Assembly (NCBI RefSeq): GCF_003352915.1
Contig: NZ_CP022314.1
Span: 3,738,677-3,802,676 of the forward strand
DNA length: 64,000 nucleotides
Source: Arthrobacter sp. PM3
Lineage (GTDB): Bacteria > Actinomycetota > Actinomycetes > Actinomycetales > Micrococcaceae
Direction: 5' to 3'
Shown: positions 1-8,846 of the stretch, piece by piece
How positions within the stretch are numbered: the first letter of the stretch is position 1
Layout: every line of letters begins with the position of its first letter
Program-made: the position numbers and the translations under genes
Notes under the pieces: model-generated
The model's database searches: none
What the model saw: only the letters and a program-made list of their open reading frames with translations
What the model was told of the DNA's origin: nothing

Positions 1-1
1 G

Positions 2-454
2 CAGTGCCTGACCAGCGTCAACACCCATGATTTGCCCCCGACGGCGGGGTACCTTGCCGGCGAACACGTCACGTTGCGCGAATCCCTGGGGCTGTTGGGA
101 CGCCCCGTGGAGGAAGAACGCGCCGAGGCTGCGGCCGAGCAGGAGGCTGTGCTGGCGCAGGTCCGGGCGCGCGGGCTGCTGCGGGACCCGGACGGCGCCG
201 ACGTCAGGGCGACGGTGGAGGCACTCTACGCCTACACCGCGCTCGCGCCGTCGTCCCTTCTGGGCGTCGCACTCGTGGACGCCGTGGGGGAGTCAAGAAC
301 GCAGAACCAGCCGGGCACCAGCACGGAGTACCCGAACTGGCGCATTCCGCTGGCCGGGCCCGACGGCGTGGTCCTGATCGATGACCTGCCGGCCAATGAA
401 CGCTTCCTCTCGCTCCTGGGCACCGTCCGGGGTGCGTTTCATCCCCGGCCCTGA
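2..454 (+). CDS. malQ: 4-alpha-glucanotransferase, C-terminal part (partial at window start)
   Basis: This is the tail of amylomaltase (glycoside hydrolase family 77), which moves glucan chains between maltodextrins in the cytoplasm during maltose and glycogen metabolism. The frame is open from base 2. It shows the family signature TSVNTHDLPPTAGYL close to the edge and the conserved C-terminal PNWRIPL about 45 residues before the stop. About 150 residues are visible; the family is usually 650-730 residues, so most of the gene lies outside the window. The match is by recognised motif. The stop at 452-454 is followed by a convergent small gene. Confidence 0.93.
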   Translation, partial: QCLTSVNTHDLPPTAGYLAGEHVTLRESLGLLGRPVEEERAEAAAEQEAVLAQVRARGLLRDPDGADVRATVEALYAYTALAPSSLLGVALVDAVGESRTQNQPGTSTEYPNWRIPLAGPDGVVLIDDLPANERFLSLLGTVRGAFHPRP

Positions 455-499
455 CGCGCTGTGCGGCGCCGCATCCTCCTGCCGCTCGCCGGCGTGCAG

Positions 500-769
500 C
501 TACGGCGTTTCTTCTACGAGGATGACCAGCGTCTCCGGCAGGACGCCGTCGTAGGCCATCGCCTCGCCCATTGCCGCGCTCTGCATCGCGGTCTTGAGGG
601 CGTCCAGATCGGGAACGTCCATCAGCACAGCAACGTGCGTCGGGTTGTTCGGGTCGACAAAGGTGCGGATGTTGGTGACGCCCATTGGGCCGAACACCTC
701 TTCGCGCTTGGGCGAGGCAAGCCAGTGGTTCTTGTCCTTGATGTCGTGGTGGCCGATGATGGTTGGCAT
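500..769 (-). CDS. small conserved hypothetical protein (89 aa)
   Basis: The product begins MPTIIGHHDIKDKNHW and is 89 residues. I chose the ATG at 769 because a purine-rich site (GAGAGGA) lies 6-12 bases before it; the open frame continues upstream to 1015 but without conserved-looking sequence. The protein is soluble and mixed alpha/beta (VAVLMDVPDLDALKTAM), which resembles small ferredoxin-fold dimeric alpha-beta barrel proteins. No catalytic residue can be named and the function is unknown. It converges on malQ and is divergent from the CYTH-CHAD gene. Confidence 0.75.
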   Translation of the reverse strand: MPTIIGHHDIKDKNHWLASPKREEVFGPMGVTNIRTFVDPNNPTHVAVLMDVPDLDALKTAMQSAAMGEAMAYDGVLPETLVILVEETP

Positions 770-931
770 GGCGTGTCCTCTCGCAAGGGGCCGGCGGACC
801 GCGGGCCCACTGCGCCGAAGATTACTCGCCGACCAGGGTGCGGGCAAGGCAAATTTCCGGCGAGGTCCTGCGGCCGAAACCCTGCTGCGAAAGGGGCCTT
901 TGGCCACAGGGCGTGCCGGTTCGGGTGTACC

Positions 932-937
932 TAAAAT
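932..937 (+). promoter_or_regulatory. -10 box of a leaderless promoter, CYTH-CHAD gene
   Basis: TAAAAT ends five bases before the ATG at 943 and no ribosome binding site fits between them, so the transcript probably starts at or next to the start codon. Confidence 0.5.
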
Positions 938-942
938 GAGGC

Positions 943-2466
943 ATGGCCGCCGACGCGATCGAGGTCGAACACAAGTACAGCCCGGCGGAATCCGCGGCCC
1001 TTCCGCGGCTGGCATCGCTTCCGGGGGTAGCCCGCGTGGGCGAGTCCGCCGTCGACCGGCTGGACGCCGTCTACTTCGATACCGACCAAATGGTGCTGGC
1101 AGCCCACCGGATCACGCTGCGCCGGCGCACCGGCGGCCACGATGCAGGGTGGCACCTGAAGCTCCCGCTCGAGGAGGCGCGGCGCGAGGTTACCGAGCCC
1201 CTTGGCGGGGATGCGGAGGCCGTACCGGAACGCCTGCGCCAACTGGTACAGGTCCATGCCCGGAGCCGCCCGCTCATGCCGGTCGCACGGCTCACCACCC
1301 TCAGGACCTCAATTCCTCTCTGCGCGGCGGACGGCACAGTCCTGGCGACATTCAGCGACGACCGTGTGGAGGCTCAAACGCTCCTGGCCCTCGGGGCGCC
1401 GGCGGAGCCTGAGCGGTGGCGGGAATGGGAGATTGAACTGGTCGAGGGCACCAACGAGCTGCTGGCCGGCGCGGATGACCTCCTCGCCGCGAACGGAGTC
1501 CCGGTTGCCGCCCTCCCGTCCAAGCTGGCCAGGGCGCTCGGATCGAATGTGCCTGCGGTTCCGCCGGCGGTTCCGGGCCCGAGCAGGCACGGGCCGGCGT
1601 CGGAAGTCCTGCTGGCCTACGTGAGCGAACAGGTCCGCGCCCTGACGGCACACGATCCAGGCGTCCGGATGGATGCGCCCGACGCAGTGCATCAGCTCCG
1701 GGTGGCCGCGCGCCGGCTGCGGTCCGCGCTGGCGTCGTTCCGGAAGCTCATGGACCCCGAGCCGCCCCGCCTCCTGCGGGCAGAACTCCAGTGGCTGGCC
1801 GGCGCCGTGGGTGAGGCGCGGGACACCGAAGTCATGCGCGCCAGGCTGCGGGACCTGGTCGGTTCTGAACCGCCGGAGCTGCTGCTCGGTCCGGTGGCGC
1901 AGCAGATCGAGGAGAACCTCGGCGCCAGCTACCACCAGGCCCGGGCAGCGGGGTTGGCTGCGCTGGACAGCGACCGATACTTCCGACTCCTCGATGCGCT
2001 CGACGCGTTCCTGGACGATCCGCCCCTCACGGAGGCCGCAGGCCGGGACGCGCGGCAAACAATTGGGCGGCTCGTCTGCGCTGAACGGCAACGGCTGAAG
2101 AGCGCCGTCCGCGCCGCGGCGGCGGCCAAAGGGACGCCGCCCGAGGACGCCGCCCTGCACGAGGTTCGAAAGGGCGCCAAGCGGCTGCGCTACGCCGCCG
2201 AAGCGGCGACCCCGGTTTTCGGCAAACAGGCCACCGGGCTCGCCCAGGCCGCGGAGGGCATCCAGGAGATCCTGGGGGACCTCCAGGACAGTGTGGTGAC
2301 CAGGGAAACCCTTCGAAGGCTCGCGGCGCAGTCGGCGGCCGGCGGGGGCAACAGCTTCAGCTACGGGCGGCTGCACGCGTTGGAGCAGCAACGCGGCGAG
2401 GATGCCCGCGCCAGGTTCTATCTCGCGTGGCAAAAGTCCAGGCCGGAGCCCCTCCGCTGGAATTGA
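943..2466 (+). CDS. CYTH and CHAD domain protein
   Basis: This 507-residue protein joins two polyphosphate-linked domains. The N-terminal CYTH (triphosphate tunnel) domain has the ExExK signature at E7, E9 and K11 and runs to about residue 205. The C-terminal CHAD helical domain has its two histidine/arginine repeats at HQLRVAARRLR (from H250) and HEVRKGAKRLRYA (from H406). CYTH domains bind or hydrolyse triphosphate compounds and CHAD domains bind polyphosphate; the exact substrate of this fusion is not visible. The length is normal for the family. The start is the ATG just after a -10-like box. The AI-2E permease gene begins 30 bases downstream and may be co-transcribed. Confidence 0.92.
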   Translation: MAADAIEVEHKYSPAESAALPRLASLPGVARVGESAVDRLDAVYFDTDQMVLAAHRITLRRRTGGHDAGWHLKLPLEEARREVTEPLGGDAEAVPERLRQLVQVHARSRPLMPVARLTTLRTSIPLCAADGTVLATFSDDRVEAQTLLALGAPAEPERWREWEIELVEGTNELLAGADDLLAANGVPVAALPSKLARALGSNVPAVPPAVPGPSRHGPASEVLLAYVSEQVRALTAHDPGVRMDAPDAVHQLRVAARRLRSALASFRKLMDPEPPRLLRAELQWLAGAVGEARDTEVMRARLRDLVGSEPPELLLGPVAQQIEENLGASYHQARAAGLAALDSDRYFRLLDALDAFLDDPPLTEAAGRDARQTIGRLVCAERQRLKSAVRAAAAAKGTPPEDAALHEVRKGAKRLRYAAEAATPVFGKQATGLAQAAEGIQEILGDLQDSVVTRETLRRLAAQSAAGGGNSFSYGRLHALEQQRGEDARARFYLAWQKSRPEPLRWN

Positions 2467-2496
2467 TCACCGTCCCCGACCTGAGAGGGAGGTGCC

Positions 2497-3594
2497 GTGG
2501 CCCAACCCCGCACCGGCATGCCGGCCATCTGGGCGGACGGGCTCGGCCGTGCCGGCATCCGTTCCGTCCAGGTCCTCGCGGTGACCGCTCTTGCCTATGC
2601 GATCCTTTGGGCGGCTACCCGGGTGCTGCTGGTCATCATCCCGGTACTGATCGCCCTCATCCTGGCCGCCGCCATCTCCCCGCTGGTCCGCTGGCTCACC
2701 GGGCACGCCTGGCCACGGGCCCTCGCCGTTGTAGCCTCGTTCGTGGCCATCCTCGCCGTCGTCGGCGGCTTCGTCACGGGCATCGTGTTCCTGGTCACCA
2801 ATCAGTGGGCGGAGCTCTCGGCCCGCGCCGCCACCGGGGTTGACCAGCTGCACAGTTTCCTGAACAACGGACCAATCCCCGTTACCGACCAACAAATCTC
2901 GGCAGCCATCGAGTCCGCCCGGGTTTTCTTCACCTCGAGCTCCTTCGGGGCGGAGGCCCTCACCGGGGCCCGCACCGTGGGCGAAATATTCACCGGCGCG
3001 GTGCTCATGGTGGTCACCTTGTTCTTCTTCCTCAAGGACGGCCCGGAGATCCGGACCTTCCTGATCGGTTTCATGCCCATGGACCACCGTGACCGGGCCC
3101 GCCTGGCCGCAGACCGCAGCACCTCCGTCCTGGGCGGGTACGTCCGCGGCACCGCCCTCGTCGCCGCCATCGACGGCCTCACCGTCGGGATCGTCCTCGC
3201 CATCATGGGAGTGCCGCTGGCCCTGCCGCTGGGTGTCTTCATCTTCATGGGCGGATTCATCCCGATCCTCGGGGCCACCGTGGCAGGCACCCTGGCGATC
3301 GTCGTCGCGCTCATCTCCAACGGCCCCGTCCAGGCGCTGATCGTCCTCGCCCTCGTCATCGCAGTGAACCAGCTCGAGCACCACTTCCTGCAGCCGGTAC
3401 TGATGGGCAAGGTCCTCAGCATCCACGGGCTCGCCATCCTGCTCGTCCTGGCCGCCGGGACCATCCTTGCCGGCATCGTCGGCGCCCTGCTGGCCGTGCC
3501 AACCACCGCCGTCGCCTGGACCGTCTACAAGACGTGGACCGGCAACGAGCCAGGGCCCGACGTCGATCATGTGCCTGAAATCACAACCGAATAG
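2497..3594 (+). CDS. AI-2E family transporter (PerM-like permease)
   Basis: A 365-residue polytopic membrane protein with about eight hydrophobic segments. It has the family arrangement: two N-terminal helices (from around residue 25), a third near residue 80-100, a soluble stretch (residues 100-165), then five helices with glycine-rich turns such as GVFIFMGGFIPILGA. The C-terminal part carries the conserved NQLEHHFLQPVLMG motif, which is diagnostic of the AI-2E/PerM family. Members export small molecules or ions; autoinducer-2 export is shown for only some of them, so the substrate is unknown. The GTG start follows a GAGAGGGAGGT site. The gene lies 30 bases after the CYTH-CHAD gene and ends before a strong hairpin. 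Confidence 0.9.
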   Translation: MAQPRTGMPAIWADGLGRAGIRSVQVLAVTALAYAILWAATRVLLVIIPVLIALILAAAISPLVRWLTGHAWPRALAVVASFVAILAVVGGFVTGIVFLVTNQWAELSARAATGVDQLHSFLNNGPIPVTDQQISAAIESARVFFTSSSFGAEALTGARTVGEIFTGAVLMVVTLFFFLKDGPEIRTFLIGFMPMDHRDRARLAADRSTSVLGGYVRGTALVAAIDGLTVGIVLAIMGVPLALPLGVFIFMGGFIPILGATVAGTLAIVVALISNGPVQALIVLALVIAVNQLEHHFLQPVLMGKVLSIHGLAILLVLAAGTILAGIVGALLAVPTTAVAWTVYKTWTGNEPGPDVDHVPEITTE

Positions 3595-3627
3595 AGCCGC
3601 CGCAGAACACAACGTCACGCAACACAA

Positions 3628-3668
3628 AGAAAGGCCCCGGAACCGCATGGTTCCAGGGCCTTTCTCTT
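3628..3668. terminator. bidirectional terminator hairpin
   Basis: The arms GAAAGGCCC and GGGCCTTTC, together with the inner GGAACC/GGTTCC, form a long stem around a GCAT loop. T-rich runs lie outside both arms, so the element can end the permease transcript on the plus strand and the tRNA-Leu transcript on the minus strand. Confidence 0.75.
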
Positions 3669-3671
3669 TTG

Positions 3672-3754
3672 TGCGCGGAGGGGGACTTGAACCCCCACCC
3701 CCTTTCGAGGACTAGCACCTCAAGCTAGCGCGTCTGCCATTCCGCCACCCGCGC
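3672..3754 (-). tRNA. tRNA-Leu (anticodon GAG)
   Basis: Read on the minus strand, the acceptor stem GCGCGGG pairs with TCCGCGC. The anticodon stem-loop is CTAGC-TTGAGGT-GCTAG, giving anticodon GAG, which reads the leucine codons CUC and CUU. A long variable arm and the T-arm GGGGG-TTCAAGT-CCCCC follow, as expected for a class II leucine tRNA of 83 nucleotides. The CCA end is not encoded. Confidence 0.96.
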
Positions 3755-3918
3755 AGGTGGTATTTCCGGGATTGTTTCGCCTTTCAGCGTTTTGCTTTTC
3801 TCGGAAGCAGCGAGAAAGACTCTAGCACTACTTTTCGGGAAACAAAAAATCGGGGCCCGCCGGGGCTGTGTGGGTAGGCTGAAGCCAGCAATTGAGCCAC
3901 CCGCCACGAGGAGCTGCC

Positions 3919-5235
3919 ATGACTGACAACCGGACTGAGACCAGGCCCGAGGACGAGGTCGTCAGGATCTGCCAGGAGCTGATCCGGATCGACACATCCA
4001 ACTACGGCGACGGCTCCGGCCCCGGTGAGCGGGCGGCGGCCGAGTACACCGCGGGGCTCATGGCAGAAGTCGGGTTGGACGCCGAGATTTTCGAGGCGGC
4101 GCCGGGGCGGGCCAGTGTGGTCACCCGGCTGGCGGGGGAGGACCCTTCCGCCAGTGCCCTCGTGGTCCATGGACACCTGGACGTGGTCCCGGCCCTGCGC
4201 GACCAGTGGTCCGTGGATCCGTTCGGCGCCGAATTGAAGGACGGCCTGATCTGGGGCCGCGGAGCCGTGGACATGAAGGACATGGACGCCATGATCCTGG
4301 CCGTGCTGCGCAACTTCGCCCGCACGGGCCGCAAACCCAAGCGCGACATTGTCTTCGCCTTCTTCGCCGATGAGGAGGCCGGCGGCACCTACGGCGCCCG
4401 CTACGCCGTCGACAAGCGGCCCGAGCTTTTCGAAGGCGCCACGGAAGCGATCTCCGAGGTCGGCGGCTTCTCCGCAACTATCGGCGGCCAGCGCACCTAC
4501 CTGCTCCAGACGGCCGAGAAGGGCCTCTCGTGGCTCCGCCTGGTGGCGCACGGCCGCGCCGGCCACGGGTCCCAAATCAACACCGACAACGCCATCACCA
4601 GGCTCGCCGCCGCCGTCGGACGGATCGGCGCCTACAACTGGCCGATCGAACTCACGCCCACCACCCGGCAGTTCCTTGACGGCGTGACCGAACTCACCGG
4701 CGTCGAGTTCGATCCTGACGACCCGGACAAGCTCCTCAAGGAACTCGGCACGGTGGCCCGGTTCGTCGGCGCCACCCTGCAGAACACCACGAACCCCACC
4801 CTGCTCAAGGGCGGCTACAAGCACAACGTCATCCCCGAGTCCGCTGAGGCCCTGGTTGACTGCCGGACCCTGCCCGGCCAGGAGCAGCACGTCCTGGAGA
4901 TCGTCCGGGAACTGGCCGGCACGGGTGTGGACATCAGCTACGTGCACAACGACGTCTCCCTCGAAGTCCCCTTTGCCGGGAACCTCGTCGATTCGATGAT
5001 CGATGCGCTGCACGCGGAGGACCCGGGCGCCAAGGTCCTGCCGTACACGCTCTCCGGCGGAACGGACAACAAGTCCCTGAGCCGGCTCGGCATCACCGGC
5101 TACGGCTTCGCCCCGCTGATGCTGCCGGACGAGCTCGACTTCACCGGCATGTTCCACGGCGTCGACGAGCGCGTCCCAGCCGATTCGCTCAAATTCGGTG
5201 CGCGGGTGCTCGACACCCTGCTCACCAACTACTGA
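3919..5235 (+). CDS. M20/M25/M40 family metallopeptidase
   Basis: A 438-residue cytosolic di-zinc amidohydrolase of the M20 family (ArgE/DapE/CPG2 type). The metal-site motifs are visible: HGHLDVVP at about residues 76-83, GRGAVDMKD at about 113-121 and ADEEAGG at about 153-159, where the first E is the general base. The dimerisation insert lies around residues 205-320. The metal-binding His near the C-terminus is in MFHGVDERVP. I chose the ATG at 3919 because GAGGAG lies just before it; a TTG at 3892 is in frame but unsupported. The substrate (an N-acyl amino acid or dipeptide) cannot be told. The acyl-CoA dehydrogenase-like gene starts 11 bases after its stop, so the two are probably translated together. 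Confidence 0.92.
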   Translation: MTDNRTETRPEDEVVRICQELIRIDTSNYGDGSGPGERAAAEYTAGLMAEVGLDAEIFEAAPGRASVVTRLAGEDPSASALVVHGHLDVVPALRDQWSVDPFGAELKDGLIWGRGAVDMKDMDAMILAVLRNFARTGRKPKRDIVFAFFADEEAGGTYGARYAVDKRPELFEGATEAISEVGGFSATIGGQRTYLLQTAEKGLSWLRLVAHGRAGHGSQINTDNAITRLAAAVGRIGAYNWPIELTPTTRQFLDGVTELTGVEFDPDDPDKLLKELGTVARFVGATLQNTTNPTLLKGGYKHNVIPESAEALVDCRTLPGQEQHVLEIVRELAGTGVDISYVHNDVSLEVPFAGNLVDSMIDALHAEDPGAKVLPYTLSGGTDNKSLSRLGITGYGFAPLMLPDELDFTGMFHGVDERVPADSLKFGARVLDTLLTNY

Positions 5236-5246
5236 TCGGGGCCGCT

Positions 5247-6410
5247 GTGACGGACGAGGAGATCCTGCCGGAGCCGCTCCTGGAGCGGATCCGCGGCCGA
5301 GCAGCGGGCTATGACCGCGACAACGCCTTCTTCCATGAAGACCTCGCGGACCTGAAAGCAGCCGGCTACCTGAAAATCTTTGTCCCGGAACCCGACGGCG
5401 GCCTGGGACTCGGGCTTGCCGGCGCGGCCCGGCTCCAGCGGCGGTTGGCGACGGCGGCGCCGGCTACCGCGCTGGCGGTCAACATGCACCTGGTGTGGAC
5501 CGGCGTCGCACACGTGCTTGCCGCCCGGGGCGATTCGTCGCTGGATTTCATCCTCAAGGAGGCCGCACAGGGGGAGATCTTCGCGTTCGGGAACTCCGAG
5601 GCCGGGAACGACTCCGTGCTGTTCGATTCCCGGACCGAGGCGGTCCCGCTGCCCGGCGGCGGCTACCGCTTCACCGGCCGCAAAATCTTCACCAGCCTCT
5701 CGCCCGCGTGGACCCGGCTGGGGATCTTCGGGAAGGACGCCTCCGCCCGGGACGGCGCGGGGGAACTGGTCCACGGGTTCATCACACGGGACACGCCGGG
5801 GTACGAGATCCTGCCCGACTGGGACACGCTCGGGATGCGGGCCAGCCAGTCCAACACGACCGTCCTGGACGGCGCCGTCGTTCCGGCCGACCGGATTTTC
5901 CGGAAACTCCCGGTAGGCCCGAACCCGGACCCGCTGATCTTCGCGATCTTCGCCTGTTTCGAGACGCTGCTCGCGGCGGTCTACACCGGACTCGGCGAAC
6001 GGGCCCTGACCCTCGGAGTGGAAGCCGTCAAGAGGCGGACCTCGTTGAAGAACGGCGGCCGCAGCTACGCGCAGGACCCGGACATCCGCTGGAAGGTCGC
6101 CGAAGCGGCGATGGCCATGGACGCACTCTACCCGCAGCTGTCCGGGCTGGCGGCCGACGTCGACGACCTCACGGACCACGGCAGCCAGTGGTTCCCCCGG
6201 CTCGTGGGCCTCAAGGTCCGGGCCACCGAAACAGCCCGCACCGTGGTGGATCTCGCCATCCGGGTCTCCGGCGGCTCCAGCTACTTCCGCGGCTCGGAGC
6301 TGGAGCGGCTCTACCGGGACGTACTGGCCGGCCTGTTCCACCCCTCGGATGACGAGTCGGCGCACAACACCGTCGCGAACGCCTGGCTGGGTCCGCTGGA
6401 GTCCGCGTAG
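5247..6410 (+). CDS. acyl-CoA dehydrogenase family flavoprotein
   Basis: A 387-residue FAD protein with the three-domain acyl-CoA dehydrogenase fold. A helical N-terminal domain (about 1-115) is followed by a beta domain with FGNSEAGNDSVLF and GGGYRFTGRKIFTSLSP (about 115-235). The C-terminal helical bundle runs to the end. The GTG start follows a GGGGCC-rich spacer 11 bases after the M20 stop. Where classic dehydrogenases carry the catalytic glutamate in YEG, this protein reads GLFHPSDDESAHN, as in relatives that act as flavin-dependent oxygenases or on unusual acyl thioesters. The substrate is therefore open; the family call is firm. Confidence 0.88.
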   Translation: MTDEEILPEPLLERIRGRAAGYDRDNAFFHEDLADLKAAGYLKIFVPEPDGGLGLGLAGAARLQRRLATAAPATALAVNMHLVWTGVAHVLAARGDSSLDFILKEAAQGEIFAFGNSEAGNDSVLFDSRTEAVPLPGGGYRFTGRKIFTSLSPAWTRLGIFGKDASARDGAGELVHGFITRDTPGYEILPDWDTLGMRASQSNTTVLDGAVVPADRIFRKLPVGPNPDPLIFAIFACFETLLAAVYTGLGERALTLGVEAVKRRTSLKNGGRSYAQDPDIRWKVAEAAMAMDALYPQLSGLAADVDDLTDHGSQWFPRLVGLKVRATETARTVVDLAIRVSGGSSYFRGSELERLYRDVLAGLFHPSDDESAHNTVANAWLGPLESA

Positions 6411-6431
6411 GCGGACCGGGCAACAGGGGTC

Positions 6432-6665
6432 TTAGACCGTGCGCTGGACCTGGATGACTTTCCGGCGCAACCAGAAGCGGCGTCCGCCACCCACGTAGAG
6501 GCGGCTGCGTTCCAACTCCCATTTGCCGTACTCGGAGTGCTCCACGAGCCGGCGCCGGGCCTCGGGCAGGGAATCCTCAGGACCGACCGTCAGCACGAGG
6601 TATTCGTACTGCTTCACATAGTCCCGTTCCCGCCGGACCGAGCTGCTCAGAAAATGTTCTTTCAT
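6432..6665 (-). CDS. DUF5703 family protein
   Basis: A 77-residue basic protein (start MKEHFLSSSVRRERDYVKQYEYLVL) that I recognise as the actinobacterial DUF5703 family. Conserved features are RRLVEHSEYGKWELERS and the C-terminal RFWLRRKVIQVQRTV. The ATG at 6665 is supported by GGAGA seven bases upstream; the frame extends to 6761 without family sequence. Its role is unknown. It is divergent from the acidic protein gene across 39 bases. Confidence 0.88.
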   Translation of the reverse strand: MKEHFLSSSVRRERDYVKQYEYLVLTVGPEDSLPEARRRLVEHSEYGKWELERSRLYVGGGRRFWLRRKVIQVQRTV

Positions 6666-6692
6666 TGCTCTCCATTTTCGTCTTTTTCCGAC

Positions 6693-6698
6693 TAACGT
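6693..6698 (+). promoter_or_regulatory. -10 box of a leaderless promoter, acidic small protein gene
   Basis: TAACGT ends six bases before the ATG at 6705, and no Shine-Dalgarno sequence is present. Confidence 0.45.
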
Positions 6699-6704
6699 GA
6701 AGTC

Positions 6705-6983
6705 ATGAGCATCGATCCGCGTGTCGCGCTTCAGTCCCTGACCACTGCACTGGAAGAACACCTGGCGGCGGTCGCCGCACGCAGGAGTGACGGGGACCCC
6801 GCGGTCGAAGCGGCGTTCTTCGCCGTCGCCGATGCTTTTGAAGTCTACGACGACGCCCTCTACGAAGCGTACGGGGAAGTGACGCCGCTGGAAGTGATTG
6901 ACGGCGACGAGGAAGACGAAGACGACGACGAGGATGTCGACGACGAGGAAGACCTCGAAATCCTGCAGAACTCGGAGAACTGA
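6705..6983 (+). CDS. small acidic hypothetical protein (92 aa)
   Basis: A 92-residue protein with a helical N-terminal part (VALQSLTTALEEHLAAVAAR) and an extremely acidic tail: residues 65-85 are almost only D and E. This resembles short actinobacterial proteins often labelled 'primosomal protein' or hypothetical; I cannot assign a function. Such tails often bind basic partners or mimic nucleic acid, but that is inference. Start: ATG right after a -10-like box, leaderless. Confidence 0.72.
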   Translation: MSIDPRVALQSLTTALEEHLAAVAARRSDGDPAVEAAFFAVADAFEVYDDALYEAYGEVTPLEVIDGDEEDEDDDEDVDDEEDLEILQNSEN

Positions 6984-7009
6984 GCCGCTCCCGGAACGCC
7001 CTGCCGGCC

Positions 7010-7945
7010 TCAGCCCGGGTCTGAGACGTCCTCGAGTGCCTGCGCAATCTCCGGCGGCAGCGGCGCGAGCGCCGCGTCCAGGATCTCCTTGAGCTGCACC
7101 TGGGTCCGTGCGCCGACGACGGCGGTGGCCACACCCTGCTGGGACAGAAGCCAGCTCAGTGACACGTCCAGGGCGGTCCGGCCCAGACCCTTGGCCGCCA
7201 TGACGACCGCCTCCACCACGCTGGACGCCGGCGCCTCGAGGTATGGCTCAACGTACGCGGCGAGCCGCTGCTGGGCCGCGCGGGAATCCGCGGGAATATG
7301 CCCGCGGTACTTTCCGCTCAGGACGCCGCGTCCCATCGGCCCCCAAGCCATCAGGCCCATCCCGGCGTCCTCGATGGCCGGGACCAGCTCAATCTCCGCG
7401 CCGCGCTGCAGGAGCGAGTATTCGGACTGGTTGGCAACGAGCGGGAAGCCGGCGATGGCCGCGGCCTTGGCGGTCTGCCAGCCGTTGAAATTGGAAACGC
7501 CGGCGTACCGCGCACGGCCCGACCGCACGGCATAGTCCAGCGCGGACAGCGTCTCCTCCAGCGGCACGTTGTGGTCCCAGGCGTGGGCGAACCACAGGTC
7601 CACGTAGTCCGTCCCCAAGCGGGCCAGACTGGCATCCAGGCCGGAGAGCATTCCGTTGCGGGACGTGTCGACGCTGCGCCGCCCGTCCGACGCGGTCAGC
7701 CCCGCCTTCGTGGAAATCACGACCTCGGAACGGGCCACCACATCGCCCAGCATCCCGCCGAGCATGGCCTCGGCCTGCCCGTCAGCGTAGGAGGCCGCCG
7801 TGTCGATCAGGGTCCCGCCCGAATCCACAAAGGTCCGAAGCAGCGCGGCGGCGTCCTGCTCTTCGGTTTCCCGGGCCCAGGACATGGTGCCAAGGGAAAG
7901 GGCGGACACGCGCAACCCACTGTTGCCGACATAACGCTGCTGCAT
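7010..7945 (-). CDS. aldo/keto reductase
   Basis: A 311-residue NADPH-dependent oxidoreductase with the (beta/alpha)8 barrel. Visible features are the start [21 protein letters not shown], the catalytic Asp and Tyr in [14 protein letters not shown] (residues about 46-59), the catalytic Lys in VISTKAGL, and [15 protein letters not shown], which holds the catalytic His (about residue 126). The family reduces sugar or other aldehydes and ketones; the substrate is not predictable. The ATG is preceded by TAAGCT seven bases upstream on the minus strand, which suggests a leaderless transcript. It is divergent from uppP. Confidence 0.92.
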   Translation of the reverse strand: MQQRYVGNSGLRVSALSLGTMSWARETEEQDAAALLRTFVDSGGTLIDTAASYADGQAEAMLGGMLGDVVARSEVVISTKAGLTASDGRRSVDTSRNGMLSGLDASLARLGTDYVDLWFAHAWDHNVPLEETLSALDYAVRSGRARYAGVSNFNGWQTAKAAAIAGFPLVANQSEYSLLQRGAEIELVPAIEDAGMGLMAWGPMGRGVLSGKYRGHIPADSRAAQQRLAAYVEPYLEAPASSVVEAVVMAAKGLGRTALDVSLSWLLSQQGVATAVVGARTQVQLKEILDAALAPLPPEIAQALEDVSDPG

Positions 7946-7983
7946 GTCAGCAAGCTTACGGGGATTCGCGCTGCTTCATAACG

Positions 7984-7989
7984 TAGGGT
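7984..7989 (+). promoter_or_regulatory. -10 box before uppP
   Basis: TAGGGT ends eight bases before the GTG at 7998. No ribosome binding site lies between, so uppP is probably leaderless. Confidence 0.45.
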
Positions 7990-7997
7990 CTATAAAC

Positions 7998-8831
7998 GTG
8001 AACTGGATACAAGCGGCTTTTCTGGGCCTCGTACAAGGACTGACCGAGTTCCTCCCGATCTCCTCAAGCGCCCACCTGCGGATTGTCGGCGCGTTCCTGC
8101 CGGAGGCCGCCGACCCGGGTGCCGCCTTCACGGCCATCACGCAGCTGGGCACCGAGACGGCCGTGATCGTGTACTTCTGGCGCGACATCCTGAGAATCAT
8201 CCGTGCCTGGGTGGGTTCCCTCACCGGCAGAACGTCCCGGCAGGACCCGGATGCGCGGATGGGCTGGCTCGTGATCCTGGGCAGCATCCCGATCATTGTC
8301 CTGGGGCTTCTGTTCCAGGACCAGATCGAATCGGTGCTCCGCAGCCTGTGGGGTGTGGCGACCATGCTGATCATCTTCGGCATGGTCCTCGCCGTGGCCG
8401 ACACGGTCGGTAAACAGAACCGCGATCTCACCCAGCTGACCTACAAGCACGGCCTTTATTACGGCCTGGCCCAGGCCCTGGCCCTGTTCCCCGGCGTGTC
8501 CCGGTCCGGCGGCACCATCAGCGCCGGCCTGCTCATGGGGTACACCCGGGAGGCCGCCGCCCGCTACTCGTTCCTGCTGGCCATCCCGGCAGTGTTCGGC
8601 AGCGGGCTGTACCAGCTGTACAAGGTGGTGACCAAGGAAGGCATCACCGGCCCGTACGGCCTCCCGGAAACCGCCCTGGCCACCGTGATTGCCTTCATCG
8701 TGGGCTACATCATCATCGGCTGGTTCCTTAAGTACGTCTCCACGCGCGGCTACCGGCTCTTCGTCTGGTACCGGATCCTGCTTGGTCTGTCCCTGTACCT
8801 GCTGCTCGGTTTCAATGTCATCAGCGCCTAG
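7998..8831 (+). CDS. uppP: undecaprenyl-diphosphatase
   Basis: A 277-residue integral membrane enzyme that removes a phosphate from undecaprenyl diphosphate, recycling the lipid carrier for peptidoglycan synthesis; overproduction gives bacitracin resistance. Both active-site motifs of the BacA/UppP family are present: [15 protein letters not shown] with E17 and S22-S24, and [13 protein letters not shown] with R169. About eight membrane segments are visible. I chose the GTG at 7998 because the protein then starts [14 protein letters not shown], as in homologues; the frame is open upstream to 7944 but without conserved sequence. It is followed closely by mshC. Confidence 0.96.
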   Translation: MNWIQAAFLGLVQGLTEFLPISSSAHLRIVGAFLPEAADPGAAFTAITQLGTETAVIVYFWRDILRIIRAWVGSLTGRTSRQDPDARMGWLVILGSIPIIVLGLLFQDQIESVLRSLWGVATMLIIFGMVLAVADTVGKQNRDLTQLTYKHGLYYGLAQALALFPGVSRSGGTISAGLLMGYTREAAARYSFLLAIPAVFGSGLYQLYKVVTKEGITGPYGLPETALATVIAFIVGYIIIGWFLKYVSTRGYRLFVWYRILLGLSLYLLLGFNVISA

Positions 8832-8834
8832 CAC

Positions 8835-8840
8835 TAGGCT
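8835..8840 (+). promoter_or_regulatory. -10 box of a leaderless promoter, mshC
   Basis: TAGGCT directly after the uppP stop, six bases before the GTG of mshC. The same hexamer and spacing recur before several genes in the window. Confidence 0.6.
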
Positions 8841-8846
8841 TGGGCT

